Assembly: GCA_035464655.1 (NCBI GenBank)
Contig: DATHRZ010000009.1
Location: 9,305-73,304 of the forward strand
DNA length: 64,000 nucleotides
Direction of reading: 5' to 3'
Origin: JARFPW01 sp035464655
GTDB taxonomy: Bacteria > Gemmatimonadota > Gemmatimonadetes > Palauibacterales > Palauibacteraceae
Each line of letters begins with the position of its first letter. Within the stretch, counting starts at the first letter, position 1. The notes under the pieces were generated by a model that ran no database searches, had not been told where the DNA came from, and saw nothing but the letters and a program-made list of their open reading frames with translations. Positions 1 to 8,425 of the stretch are shown here, piece by piece. The position numbers were made by a program, and so were the translations under genes.

Positions 1-588
1 AGTCGTCGTCGAACCTCGCGGCGCCCCCGGACCCGAGCTCGTCGTCGAGCTCACGAGCCGCCTCGGCACGGGCCGCCTCGTCCTCGATGTCCTCGGCCAT
101 CCGATCGAATCGCGACGCCGCGCTGTCGCCGCCGCCGCGCAGGGCTTCGGTGCTCCGCGACCGGCGGGTCCGAACCTTCAGGACGTCGCGATGCGTCATC
201 GCCGATTTGAGCTGTTCGGTCATCTCGCTCACCGTGCGGCGCTGCATCGCGAGCTCAGCCTCGGCGGCCTCGATCTTCTCGCCGTACACACGGGCGCGCT
301 CCCGATGGCGCTCCCCGTATTCGACGGCCAACCTCAGCGTCTCGGTGTCGCCGATTTCCTTCGCCTGTCCGGCGCGCCGGACGCAATCTTCGGCCCGTCG
401 ACGTTCCTCGGCCTGCGAGGTGCGCAGCCTCTCGATGCCCTTCTCGAGCCTCGGCAGGGACGCCTTCGCCTCGATGAGCTCCTGGCGCATCCCGGCCAGC
501 AGCTCGTCGACGTTCCCCGCGTCGTCCGAGCGGTTCTCGAGGGCCGAGAGCGCCCCGTCGATCGCATCCTTCAGCTTTCTGAACATGC
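1..588 (-). CDS. Coiled-coil PspA-like protein, 3' end cut by window edge
   Basis: The frame starts at ATG (586-588) and runs off the left edge after 196 codons, so the C-terminus is missing. The protein opens MFRKLKDAIDGALSAL and is almost entirely charged alpha-helix with heptad-like spacing, and has no signal peptide or membrane segment. The length, the amphipathic N-terminal helix and the long coiled coil resemble the PspA/IM30/Vipp1 group, but no diagnostic motif is visible, so the family is only a guess. It is divergent from the copper ATPase gene across about 100 bases that hold a TATAAT box facing the ATPase. Confidence 0.6.
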
Positions 589-649
589 CCCCAAGTCTAT
601 CCCCGGCCCTGGTATTCGTCCACCGACCTCGCGCGTGAACCTCGCGGTG

Positions 650-655
650 TATAAT
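650..655 (+). promoter_or_regulatory. Candidate -10 box upstream of copA
   Basis: TATAAT stands out in GC-rich sequence, 35 bases before the GTG at 691. No convincing -35 hexamer is seen 17 bases upstream, so an activator may be needed, for example a MerR-type copper sensor (inference; none is encoded in the window). Confidence 0.35.
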
Positions 656-690
656 GCTGTTACTGACATGCAGCGCAGGGATCGGCCGCC

Positions 691-3060
691 GTGGACAATT
701 GCGGCCGGATCAACGTTCCGTCGCCGGGGAGGGCGAGCTTGGCCGTACAGACGAGGGTATTCGAAGTCGAAGGAATGCACTGCGCCGGCTGCAGCAGCGC
801 CGTGGAGCGAAGCCTGAACGAGCTCGAGGGTGTCGAGGCCTCGGTGAGCCTGCCCGCCGAATCCGCCACCGTGAGCTTCGACCCGGAGCACGTGCTGTTC
901 GCCGATCTCGCCGACGCGGTACTGGCGGCCGGCTATCGGCTCCGGTCTCACACGACCGACGACGTCGGGCCCGCCGAGCGCGAGCGCGACCAGGCGGAAC
1001 GCCGGGAGGCGCGCCTCGAGCGGGCGAAGTGGCGGATGATCGTGTCCTGGGCGCTCGCCGCGCCGATCGCCGTCTGGATGCTGCCGGAGATGCTGTTCCA
1101 CCTGCTGTGGCCGAGCCCGCTGGCGTTCGATCTCGGCATCCTGCTGCTGTCGATTCCCGTCCTGGCGGGCCCCGGACGGGAAACGATGGTCGGCGGCCTG
1201 ACCGCACTGCAGAGGTTCCGACCGAACATGGACTCGCTGATCGCACTCGGCAGCGGCGCGGCCGTGGTGACCGGGTTCGTGGCGGTGGGCCACCGCTTCG
1301 GAATCGCGCCGCCGATCATGAGCTACGCCGGAGTGGGCGCGATGATCATGGCTATTCACCTGACGGGCCGGTACATCGAGGCCCGCGCCCGGGGCCGCTC
1401 GTCGGCCGCGATCAGCCGGCTGCTTTCCCTCGAGGCCCGCACGGCGCACGTCGAGCGGGACGGTGTCGAGGTGGAGGTCCCCACGCGCGAGGTGAAAGTC
1501 GGCGACGTGATGGTCGTCCGGCCGGGCGAACGGATCCCCACCGACGGTCTGGTGATCGACGGCCGGAGCGCGGTGGACGAGGCCCTCGCGACGGGAGAGT
1601 CGATCCCGGTCGACCGCGGCCCCGGCGACCTCGTCATCGGCGCTACCGTCAACGTCCAGGGCGTCCTGCGGGTCCGCGCCACCGAGGTGGGCGAGAACAC
1701 TTTCCTGGCCGGCGTCGTACGGATGGTGCAGCAGGCGCAGGGCAGCAAGGTGCCGATCCAGGAGTTCGCCGACCGGGTGACGGCGGTGTTCGTGCCCGTC
1801 GTGCTCGCGATCGCCTCCGCCACGCTGCTGGTGTGGCTCCTGGCGCCGGCGCCGCTGCGCGATATCGCGGCATGGGCGGGTCAGTTCCTTCCGTGGATGC
1901 AGCCGAGCCTCGAACCTGTGTCGCTCGCCGTCTACGCGGCGCTCGCCGTGCTGGTGATCGCCTGCCCGTGCGCGCTCGGCCTCGCCACCCCCACCGCCCT
2001 CATGGTGGGAACGGGGCTCGGCGCCGAAAACGGGATCCTCGTGCGCGACGGCAAGGCCATCCAGGTGCTCGACGGAGCCGACGTCGTGGTGTTCGACAAG
2101 ACCGGCACGATCACGCAGGGCCGCCCGACGGTCACCGACGTGGTGCCGGGGCAGGGCCACGACGAGACGCAGTTGCTCGAGCTCGCCGCCTCGCTCGAGC
2201 GCCACTCCGAACATCCGCTCGGGCGCGCGATCCTCGCCGCGGCCGATCGCCGCGGGATCACGGGGCGGCGCGTGCGAGACTTCGGCGCGAAGACCGGCTT
2301 CGGCGTCGTCGGTACCCTCGACGGGCAGCCCGCGCTCGCCGGCCGGCTCGGGATGCTCGAGGACGCGGGCATCGACCCCGGCCCCCTGCGCGACGCGGGC
2401 GAACGGCTCGAGGCGGAAGGGCGCACGGTCGTGTACGTGGCGCGAGCGGGGCACCCCGTGGGCGTCCTCGCGATCGCCGACGAGCTGAAGGCCGACAGCG
2501 CCGGGGCCATCGGAGACCTGCATGCCCTCGGGCTCCGCACGGTGATGCTGACCGGCGACAACGAGCGCACCGCGCGCGCCGTGGCCGACGCCGTCGGGAT
2601 CGACGAGGTGCGCGCCGGCCTGCTACCCGAAGACAAGGTGAAGGCGATACGCGATCTGCAGGCCGCGGGACACGTCGTCGCGATGGTGGGTGACGGGATC
2701 AACGACGCGCCGTCACTCAAGCAGGCGGACGTCGGGCTCGCGATCGGCACGGGAACGGACATCGCGATCGAGGCGGCCGACCTGACGCTGACGAGCGGCA
2801 GCCTGCGGGGCGTGGTGCGCGCCGTGAACCTGGCGCGCGGCACGTTCGGAAAGATCCGGCAGAATCTGTTCTGGGCGTACTTCTACAACATCCTGGCGAT
2901 TCCCGTCGCGGTGCTGGGGCTCCTGCACCCGCTACTCGCCGAGGCGGCGATGGCGGGCAGTTCGATCACGGTGGTCGCCAACGCAAACCGCCTGCGGGAC
3001 CTCGACCTCGACCCCCGCAACGACGGCGAGGCCAGGGCCGGCGCCCGGATTACGGAGTAG
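691..3060 (+). CDS. copA: Copper-exporting P1B-type ATPase
   Basis: Pumps Cu(I) (or Ag) out of the cytoplasm at the cost of ATP. In order it has one N-terminal HMA metal-binding domain (GMHCAGC near residue 28), membrane helices, the actuator domain with TGES, the CPC metal-transport motif (about 425), the phosphorylated Asp in DKTGT (about 469), the SEHPLG histidine-proline motif (about 508), the GDGINDAP hinge (about 667) and C-terminal helices. Its 789 residues are normal for CopA. Start is uncertain: GTG 691 has AGGGA 9 bases upstream, while TTG 739 has a stronger GGGGAGGG about 5 bases upstream and would place the HMA domain right at the N-terminus. The 3' end overlaps the convergent zinc-ribbon gene by 11 bases. 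Confidence 0.93.
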   Translation: MDNCGRINVPSPGRASLAVQTRVFEVEGMHCAGCSSAVERSLNELEGVEASVSLPAESATVSFDPEHVLFADLADAVLAAGYRLRSHTTDDVGPAERERDQAERREARLERAKWRMIVSWALAAPIAVWMLPEMLFHLLWPSPLAFDLGILLLSIPVLAGPGRETMVGGLTALQRFRPNMDSLIALGSGAAVVTGFVAVGHRFGIAPPIMSYAGVGAMIMAIHLTGRYIEARARGRSSAAISRLLSLEARTAHVERDGVEVEVPTREVKVGDVMVVRPGERIPTDGLVIDGRSAVDEALATGESIPVDRGPGDLVIGATVNVQGVLRVRATEVGENTFLAGVVRMVQQAQGSKVPIQEFADRVTAVFVPVVLAIASATLLVWLLAPAPLRDIAAWAGQFLPWMQPSLEPVSLAVYAALAVLVIACPCALGLATPTALMVGTGLGAENGILVRDGKAIQVLDGADVVVFDKTGTITQGRPTVTDVVPGQGHDETQLLELAASLERHSEHPLGRAILAAADRRGITGRRVRDFGAKTGFGVVGTLDGQPALAGRLGMLEDAGIDPGPLRDAGERLEAEGRTVVYVARAGHPVGVLAIADELKADSAGAIGDLHALGLRTVMLTGDNERTARAVADAVGIDEVRAGLLPEDKVKAIRDLQAAGHVVAMVGDGINDAPSLKQADVGLAIGTGTDIAIEAADLTLTSGSLRGVVRAVNLARGTFGKIRQNLFWAYFYNILAIPVAVLGLLHPLLAEAAMAGSSITVVANANRLRDLDLDPRNDGEARAGARITE

Positions 3061-3880
3061 CGCCCACCTGGCGAGCCTGTCCGTCGATCAGGCTGCTATG
3101 CTGCGCGTACTCCGGTCGACCCGCGGCACGCTCCGACGCCAGCGCCGCGCGGAAGCGCTCGCGGGCTTCGGCCAGCCCGGCCTCGTCCGCGAGCGCTTCG
3201 GCCACGTTGATCCGTAGGATCCAGGCAAGCAGGTGGTCGGGATTCCCGGCCAGGATGGCGTCGGCCGACTCGCGCGCACCGTCCGAATCTCCCGTCATCA
3301 ACCGAAGGAGCCCGATGTGGAAGCGGGCGTCGGCATCGATGTCGCCGGGCGGAAGACCGCTGTACGCCCGAAGACCCATGTCCGCGAAGAAGCGGGCCTG
3401 CCCCGAATCGCCGCTCGCTTCGGTGCGCATCGCGCGGTCGAATAATCGGTCGGCCGCATCGCGCCCCGACATGTTCGACAGATCGATGCGCGAGGGATCC
3501 GACCCGGTGGCGCCCGGCCCGGCTCCGCCGCCCATGCCTTCCTGCCCGGGACTCGGGATGACGGCACCGGTCGGCGGCATCCCCTCGGCTCGCTCGCCGA
3601 CTGATTCGCCGATCATCAGGCTGATCGCCACGGCGAAGGCGACGAGGGCGAGGCCGGACAGGATCCACGGCAGGCGATCGCGCAGCGGTTTCGTCGGCGG
3701 CGCCGCCACCGGAGCGCCGCACTCGCTGCAGTAGAGCGCATCGGCATCCAGGCCCGTTCCGCAGGCGGGGCAGGTCGTGACCCGAGCACCCGGATCGGTC
3801 AGCGGCTGTCCGCAGCGCGCGCAGAAGTTGCCGTCCCCCGTTGCGCCGCACGCCGAACACACCCGTGCCTGGCCGCTCAT
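3050..3880 (-). CDS. Zinc-ribbon membrane protein with TPR-like C-terminal region
   Basis: Two zinc ribbons occupy the N-terminus (CSACG...CARCG, then CPACG...CSECG, residues about 8-56). A single membrane helix follows (LPWILSGLALVAFAVAISL, about 74-92), then a Gly/Pro linker and an alpha-helical region that looks like TPR repeats. ATG 3878-3880 overlaps the stop of apgM as ATGA, so translation is probably coupled. Double zinc-ribbon plus one helix is common in uncharacterised bacterial membrane proteins; no reaction can be assigned. Confidence 0.75.
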   Translation of the reverse strand: MSGQARVCSACGATGDGNFCARCGQPLTDPGARVTTCPACGTGLDADALYCSECGAPVAAPPTKPLRDRLPWILSGLALVAFAVAISLMIGESVGERAEGMPPTGAVIPSPGQEGMGGGAGPGATGSDPSRIDLSNMSGRDAADRLFDRAMRTEASGDSGQARFFADMGLRAYSGLPPGDIDADARFHIGLLRLMTGDSDGARESADAILAGNPDHLLAWILRINVAEALADEAGLAEARERFRAALASERAAGRPEYAQHSSLIDGQARQVGATP

Positions 3881-5085
3881 GCTCCGAACTTCCCGAGCCG
3901 ACCCGCTCTCGACATCGCCAGCGGGAGCAGTTCCCGGCCCGGAATCCAGCCGACGGCACCGCTCGCGCACGCCCGCTCGCCGAACTTGGCCGCCGGCGCC
4001 TCGGTGCGGCCCGGCCCGCCGTGGAGCAGAAAGGGAACGGGATGCCAGCTATGGCTGCGCATTACCGCGGGCGTCGAGTGGTCGCCCGTCACGATGTGGA
4101 CGCCCGGGTAGGCGTCGAGCAGCTCGGGGACGACCGCGTCGGCCTCCTCGATCGCCGCGACCTTGGCGTCGAAGTTTCCGTCTTCGCCGAATCGATCGGT
4201 CGCCTTCACGTGCAGGAAGACGAAGTCGCGACCGGCGGCGTTCGAACGAAGCGCTTCGACCAGGTGACCTGGGCCCTCCGGAACCGCGGTGGCATCCATG
4301 CCGACCAGCCGCGCCACGCCCCGGTACATCGGGTAGGCGGCCACGGCCAGCGAGCGCAGGCCCGTCACGGAGGGAAAGTCCGGCCAATCGGGCTGCGTCG
4401 AGAATCCGCGGAGCAGGACCATGTTGGCCGGGTCGTGTCCCGTAAGGGCGCCAGGAACCTGCCGCAGCCACTCGCGAACGACCCGCGCGACGGGCTTGGA
4501 GGCCTCGTTCCCGGCCTCGACCCGACGGGGCGGCAGACCCACCTGTCCCGGATCGGTGTCGTCGAGCGCCGCGTCCCCCGGTTCCTCCATTCGCACGACG
4601 AGAAGGAATCGGTGCTCCTTCACGGCCTGCACGAAGATTCGCGCCCCCGGGACCTCGATGGCGTCGAGTGCGGCGCAGGCCGCCGTCGCCGGCTCGGTGG
4701 CGATGCGGCCGGCGCGTCGGTCGGCGACAGTGCCGTCGGCGTCCACCGTGCACAGGTTGCCGCGGGCGGCGATGTCGCCCGGCCGCAGATCGAACTCCAC
4801 CCCGAGCGCCTCGAGGATTCCCCGTCCGATGCGGTAGCGGAGGGGATCGTAGCCGAACAGCGACAGGTGACCCGGCCCGCTGCCGGGCGTGATCCCCGGT
4901 CCGACCGGCCATTGAAGCCCGAGCGAACCCGTCGCCGCGAGTTCGTCGAGGTGGGGCGTGCGGGCCGCCTCGAGCTCCGTCGGACCGCCGGGCTCGCGCG
5001 GCAGGCCGCCGAGGCCGTCGAGCACGAAGAGAAGAATCGACGCGCCTTCGGGGCTGTGCAGCTCCCTGATATCCTCGAGGTTCAA
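3877..5085 (-). CDS. apgM: Cofactor-independent phosphoglycerate mutase, archaeal type
   Basis: Interconverts 3- and 2-phosphoglycerate in glycolysis/gluconeogenesis without 2,3-bisphosphoglycerate. It belongs to the alkaline-phosphatase-like metalloenzymes: LLFVLDGLGG (about 17-26) carries the first metal Asp, PGSGPGHLSLFGYDP the phosphorylated Ser region, and VTGDHSTP the C-terminal metal ligands. The 402 residues match the ApgM subfamily (about 400), not the 510-residue GpmI. The start is TTG 5083-5085, chosen because GGAGGG sits 3-5 bases before it on the coding strand and no closer ATG exists. The downstream zinc-ribbon gene overlaps its stop. Confidence 0.88.
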   Translation of the reverse strand: MNLEDIRELHSPEGASILLFVLDGLGGLPREPGGPTELEAARTPHLDELAATGSLGLQWPVGPGITPGSGPGHLSLFGYDPLRYRIGRGILEALGVEFDLRPGDIAARGNLCTVDADGTVADRRAGRIATEPATAACAALDAIEVPGARIFVQAVKEHRFLLVVRMEEPGDAALDDTDPGQVGLPPRRVEAGNEASKPVARVVREWLRQVPGALTGHDPANMVLLRGFSTQPDWPDFPSVTGLRSLAVAAYPMYRGVARLVGMDATAVPEGPGHLVEALRSNAAGRDFVFLHVKATDRFGEDGNFDAKVAAIEEADAVVPELLDAYPGVHIVTGDHSTPAVMRSHSWHPVPFLLHGGPGRTEAPAAKFGERACASGAVGWIPGRELLPLAMSRAGRLGKFGA

Positions 5086-5235
5086 ACACCCTCCATTGAT
5101 TTTGCGCTCCGCGGACCATCGCCACCGACAAAATAGACGCGGCATGGTCTTCGAGTATAGTATGTGGCATCTGGTCGCGCCGGGCTTCCGCGCCGACTGA
5201 ACGCCGCCATGCACTCGAACAGAGGACTCGACGAC

Positions 5236-5751
5236 ATGATCCGCAACGCTCGCCTTCCGGCAGCGGTCGCCGTGCTGGCCCTCGTCACGTCCGCCTGCGC
5301 GTCGGGCGGATCGACGGGTCTGAACCGGGGACCCTCCGATCGGGCCGCCACGGCCGACTACGGCGCCCCGCCGGACTCCGTCATGCAAGCCGCCTGGGAG
5401 GTGCTGCGCAACGACGGGGTGATGGCCCGCTCGTTTCAGCGCATGGCCGGCGACACGACGAACACCGCGCGCATGGAGTCGGACTGGATCTACGTTCCCA
5501 ACGTGTTCCCCGCCGCTCCCCTCTCCGGCGTGACCGAGGGCGAGAAGTACGTCAAGCTGCTCATGTGGGCCGAGCCGTTTCGTGGCGGCACGCGCCTGTA
5601 TCTCGAGGCGCTGTACGATCCGACCACGGCCGACTACCCGACCGAGCCGACGAACTGGGCCCGGTTGCGCACGCTGCCGAACGCCCATCCGAGCTGGCAG
5701 TACGTCTCCGACGTCGGACGCTCGCTCGCCCGGCGACTGGACGAGCAATAG
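5236..5751 (+). CDS. Putative lipoprotein heading the ccm operon
   Basis: A 171-residue protein with a lipoprotein signal (MIRNARLPAA, hydrophobic stretch, lipobox LVTSAC near residue 21). The mature part has no motif I recognise. An in-frame ATG at 5209 would add nine residues before the signal; 5236 gives the better signal peptide and has AGAGG 10 bases upstream. Its stop codon overlaps the first base of ccmA coding sequence, so it is likely co-transcribed with the maturation genes. A TATAGT box at 5156-5161 could be its -10. Whether it takes part in cytochrome maturation is unknown. Confidence 0.75.
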   Translation: MIRNARLPAAVAVLALVTSACASGGSTGLNRGPSDRAATADYGAPPDSVMQAAWEVLRNDGVMARSFQRMAGDTTNTARMESDWIYVPNVFPAAPLSGVTEGEKYVKLLMWAEPFRGGTRLYLEALYDPTTADYPTEPTNWARLRTLPNAHPSWQYVSDVGRSLARRLDEQ

Positions 5752-6455
5752 GCGACGCGGAGCGTCCGATCTCACGGCCGGGCGGGCGGGCGTCCGCCGT
5801 CGAGCTGCGCGACCTGCACCGGCGATTCGGCCGGAAGCGCGTGTTGCGCGGCATCGACCTGACTGTCGAGCCCGGAACGTCGCTCGTGCTGACCGGCGCC
5901 AACGGAGCCGGGAAGACGACGCTGCTGAGAATCATCGCGACCCTGCTCAAGCCCTCGTCGGGCGAGGGGACGGTGCTCGGCCTGTCACTGGCGGATGACG
6001 GGGAGTCGATCCGCGCGGCCACGGGCTACGTATCGGCCCGCGGGTTCGCGTACGACGACCTCACCGCCGCCGAGAACCTCCGCTTCGCCGCCCGCCTCGT
6101 CGATCGACCCGTTCCGGACGAACGGATCGCGGAGATCCTCGTCGGCGTCGGCCTGGGCGACGCCACCGACCAGACGGTGCGGACGTTCTCGACCGGGATG
6201 CGCCGCCGTCTGGCCCTGGCGGTTCTGCGTCTGCGTCCACTGCGCCTCGCCCTGCTCGACGAACCATACGCCGGCCTCGACGCCGACGGGGTCGCCCTCG
6301 TCGACCGGCTCGTGGGTGAACTCGTCGCGGCGGGAACGACGGTGATCCTCGCCTCGCACCAGTCGGGCGAAGCGACGCGGCGCGCGACCCGCGCGCTGCG
6401 AATCGAGCAGGGTCGCCTCGTCGACGCGGCGACCCCGGACGGGAGGGCGGGCTGA
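5748..6455 (+). CDS. ccmA: Haem exporter ATP-binding protein CcmA
   Basis: ATPase of the CcmABCD complex that releases haem-loaded CcmE during System I cytochrome c maturation. Visible are Walker A GANGAGKTT, signature FSTGMRRRLALA, Walker B LALLDEPYAGLD and the switch His in ILASHQ. No ATG, GTG or TTG lies in a sensible place: the first GTG (5841) would cut into the ABC fold, and an ATG at 5565 would overlap the lipoprotein gene by 187 bases. Third-position GC is high from 5751 onward. The codon overlapping the upstream stop is ATA (ATAG), and ATC occurs at 5769. The start given here (5748) is therefore tentative. ccmB follows with a one-base overlap. Confidence 0.85.
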   Translation: MGDAERPISRPGGRASAVELRDLHRRFGRKRVLRGIDLTVEPGTSLVLTGANGAGKTTLLRIIATLLKPSSGEGTVLGLSLADDGESIRAATGYVSARGFAYDDLTAAENLRFAARLVDRPVPDERIAEILVGVGLGDATDQTVRTFSTGMRRRLALAVLRLRPLRLALLDEPYAGLDADGVALVDRLVGELVAAGTTVILASHQSGEATRRATRALRIEQGRLVDAATPDGRAG

Positions 6456-7132
6456 TGGCGATGCCCGGACGCGTCGCGGCGATCGTCTGGAAGGATCTGC
6501 TGATCGAGGTACGCACCAAGGCGAGCTTCCACTCGATGCTGGCGTTCTCGGCGCTCGTGCTGTTCGTGTTCTCGTTCGCGATCGGGCCCGACACGCCTCT
6601 CCTGCGCCGGATCGCGGCGGGTCTCCTGTGGGTCGCGATCGTGTTCACGGGACTGCTGTCGCTGAGCCGCACCTACCAGTCGGAAGAAGCGGCCGGCGGC
6701 CTCGAGGGACTGCGCATGGCCCCGGGCGATCCGCGGTTCATCTACCTGGGCAAGCTGGCGGGCAACCTCCTACTGCTGCTTGCCCTCGAGGTCGTCCTGT
6801 TTCCGGCCGCTGCCGTACTGTTCCAGATCGAGATGCTTCCGCACGCCCTGCCACTGGCGGGCATCGCCCTGCTCGGCACCCTGGGGATCTCGACGGCCGG
6901 CACCTTCTACGCCGCCCTCACGCTGCACCTGCGCGCCAGGGAAATCATGCTGCCTCTGCTGTTGATTCCCGCCCTCGTTCCGCCGCTGCTCGGCGCCGTC
7001 AACGCGACCCAACTGGTTCTCGACGGCAATCCGTTCGGCGACGCCGCCCTCTGGGTTCGCCTTCTCGTCGCGTACGATGTAGTCTTCTTCGTAGTCTGCA
7101 CTTGGTTGTTTCCCCTCGCCGTGGAGGATTAG
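6455..7132 (+). CDS. ccmB: Haem exporter permease CcmB
   Basis: Inner-membrane partner of CcmA. The 225 residues are dominated by six hydrophobic segments and match CcmB in length (about 220). An N-terminal cytoplasmic stretch (AAIVWKDLLIEVRTKASFHS) is typical of the family. ATG 6455-6457 overlaps the ccmA stop by one base (TGATG), and GGGAGGG lies just upstream inside ccmA. The stop at 7130-7132 overlaps the GTG of ccmC (TAGTG). Confidence 0.92.
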   Translation: MAMPGRVAAIVWKDLLIEVRTKASFHSMLAFSALVLFVFSFAIGPDTPLLRRIAAGLLWVAIVFTGLLSLSRTYQSEEAAGGLEGLRMAPGDPRFIYLGKLAGNLLLLLALEVVLFPAAAVLFQIEMLPHALPLAGIALLGTLGISTAGTFYAALTLHLRAREIMLPLLLIPALVPPLLGAVNATQLVLDGNPFGDAALWVRLLVAYDVVFFVVCTWLFPLAVED

Positions 7133-7800
7133 TGGGTCGAGGTGCGTCGTTCATCGGCTGGCCGGGGGCGCTCGCGCTGGTCGTCATGGCAGTCGGCAGC
7201 TTCATCGGACTGTTCGTCGTCGGCGCCGATGTCGAGATGGGCGAAGTCCAGCGCCTGATGTACGTGCACGTGCCGGCCGCGTGGACGGCGTTCGTCGCGT
7301 TCTTCGCCGTGTTCATCGGAAGCGTGCTCTACCTCGTGCAGCGTGACGAGCGCGCCGATCGCGTGGCGGCGAGCGCCGCGGAGGTCGGCGTCGTGTTCAT
7401 CTCGCTGACGCTGGCGACCGGGATGCTGTGGGGGAAACCGACCTGGGGCGTGTGGTGGACGTGGGATCCACGGCTCACGACGACGGCGCTTCTGCTGGCG
7501 GTGTTCGTCGGCTATCTGGCCGTGCGCGGCTTCGCCGACGACCCTGAGCGTCGGGCTCGCTGGTCGGCGATCGTCGGAATTCTCGGCTTCGTGCAGGTAC
7601 CGATCGTGTATCTTTCGGTGGTCTGGTGGCGCTCGATCCACCAGCCGCCGTCGAGCCCGCGCTCGGTGTCGTCCGACATCCTCGGCACGTGGATGCTGAA
7701 CTTCGCGGCCTTTCTGCTCGTGTTCGCCTGGCTCACGGCCCGGCGCGCGCGCGCGGCGAGGCTCGAGGCGGAACTCGAGACCCGGATGGCGTATGATTAA
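7132..7800 (+). CDS. ccmC: Haem-handling protein CcmC
   Basis: Presents haem to CcmE in the periplasm. The WWD-type haem-handling signature is present as WGVWWTWDPRLTT, with six predicted helices and 222 residues, as usual. The start is GTG 7132-7134, which overlaps the ccmB stop and has GGAGG five bases upstream; longer upstream frames are antisense or out-of-frame readings of ccmB. The gene ends inside ccmD. Confidence 0.92.
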   Translation: MGRGASFIGWPGALALVVMAVGSFIGLFVVGADVEMGEVQRLMYVHVPAAWTAFVAFFAVFIGSVLYLVQRDERADRVAASAAEVGVVFISLTLATGMLWGKPTWGVWWTWDPRLTTTALLLAVFVGYLAVRGFADDPERRARWSAIVGILGFVQVPIVYLSVVWWRSIHQPPSSPRSVSSDILGTWMLNFAAFLLVFAWLTARRARAARLEAELETRMAYD

Positions 7801-7942
7801 CGAGTACGTGATGGCCGGCTACGCATTGATCTGGGTTTCCATACTGGCGTACGCCTGGCGCACGTGGCGGCGTCTGCGAACGGCCGAGCGGGAGCTCGCG
7901 ACCCTCGAGTCGGATTCGATTTCTCGAACGGTGGACATATGA
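7793..7942 (+). CDS. ccmD: Haem exporter small subunit CcmD
   Basis: A 49-residue protein with a single membrane helix (YALIWVSILAYAWRTW) followed by a basic, then acidic, helical tail, the standard build of CcmD, which helps release holo-CcmE. It starts at ATG 7793-7795 inside the last codons of ccmC and ends TGA 7940-7942, sharing ATGA with ccmE. Its exact position between ccmC and ccmE supports the call although the sequence family is very divergent. Confidence 0.9.
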   Translation: MINEYVMAGYALIWVSILAYAWRTWRRLRTAERELATLESDSISRTVDI

Positions 7943-8391
7943 AGCGAAACAAGAAGGTCTGGGGCGCCGTCGGCGTGGTCGCCGTGGCCGGCGCTGTCGC
8001 AATGCTGCTGGCCGGCGGACTCAAGGACGGGGTCGTTTACTTCCTCACGCCCGGTGAAATCGTCGCGCAGGGCACCGACGCCGTCGATCGGCCGCTACGG
8101 CTCGGCGGACAGGTAAAGCCGGGTTCCGTGCAGTGGGACGCCGAAGCGCTCGATCTCCGGTTCGTCGTGCAGGACAGCCTGGGCGAGGTGCCGGTCACCT
8201 CGACGGGTGCGCCCCCCGCCATGTTCCGCGACGGAATCGGCGTGGTCGTCGAAGGATCGCTCCGGACCGACGGCACCTTCGAGTCGACGAACCTGATGGT
8301 GAAGCACTCCAACGAGTACCAGGCGCCACACGGCGACTCGGTTCCCGAGGCGATGTACGAGTCCCTGATCCGCCCGGAAGCCGGGGAGTAG
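7939..8391 (+). CDS. ccmE: Periplasmic haem chaperone CcmE
   Basis: Carries haem covalently from CcmC to CcmF. It has an N-terminal signal-anchor (about residues 7-27), then an OB-fold ending in HSNEYQAP, which keeps the His and Tyr (HxxxY) that bind haem in the HDENY motif of other CcmE proteins. It has 150 residues. It is translationally coupled to ccmD through ATGA. About 34 bases separate it from ccmF. Confidence 0.93.
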   Translation: MKRNKKVWGAVGVVAVAGAVAMLLAGGLKDGVVYFLTPGEIVAQGTDAVDRPLRLGGQVKPGSVQWDAEALDLRFVVQDSLGEVPVTSTGAPPAMFRDGIGVVVEGSLRTDGTFESTNLMVKHSNEYQAPHGDSVPEAMYESLIRPEAGE

Positions 8392-8425
8392 CGGCAATGA
8401 CCCTCCAGCGCGCGACTCGTCGCCG

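Noticed and set aside
571..2523. Open frame on the minus strand opposite copA
   Set aside because: Low-complexity Arg/His/Gly-rich translation with no start signal, exactly antisense to a well-supported ATPase.
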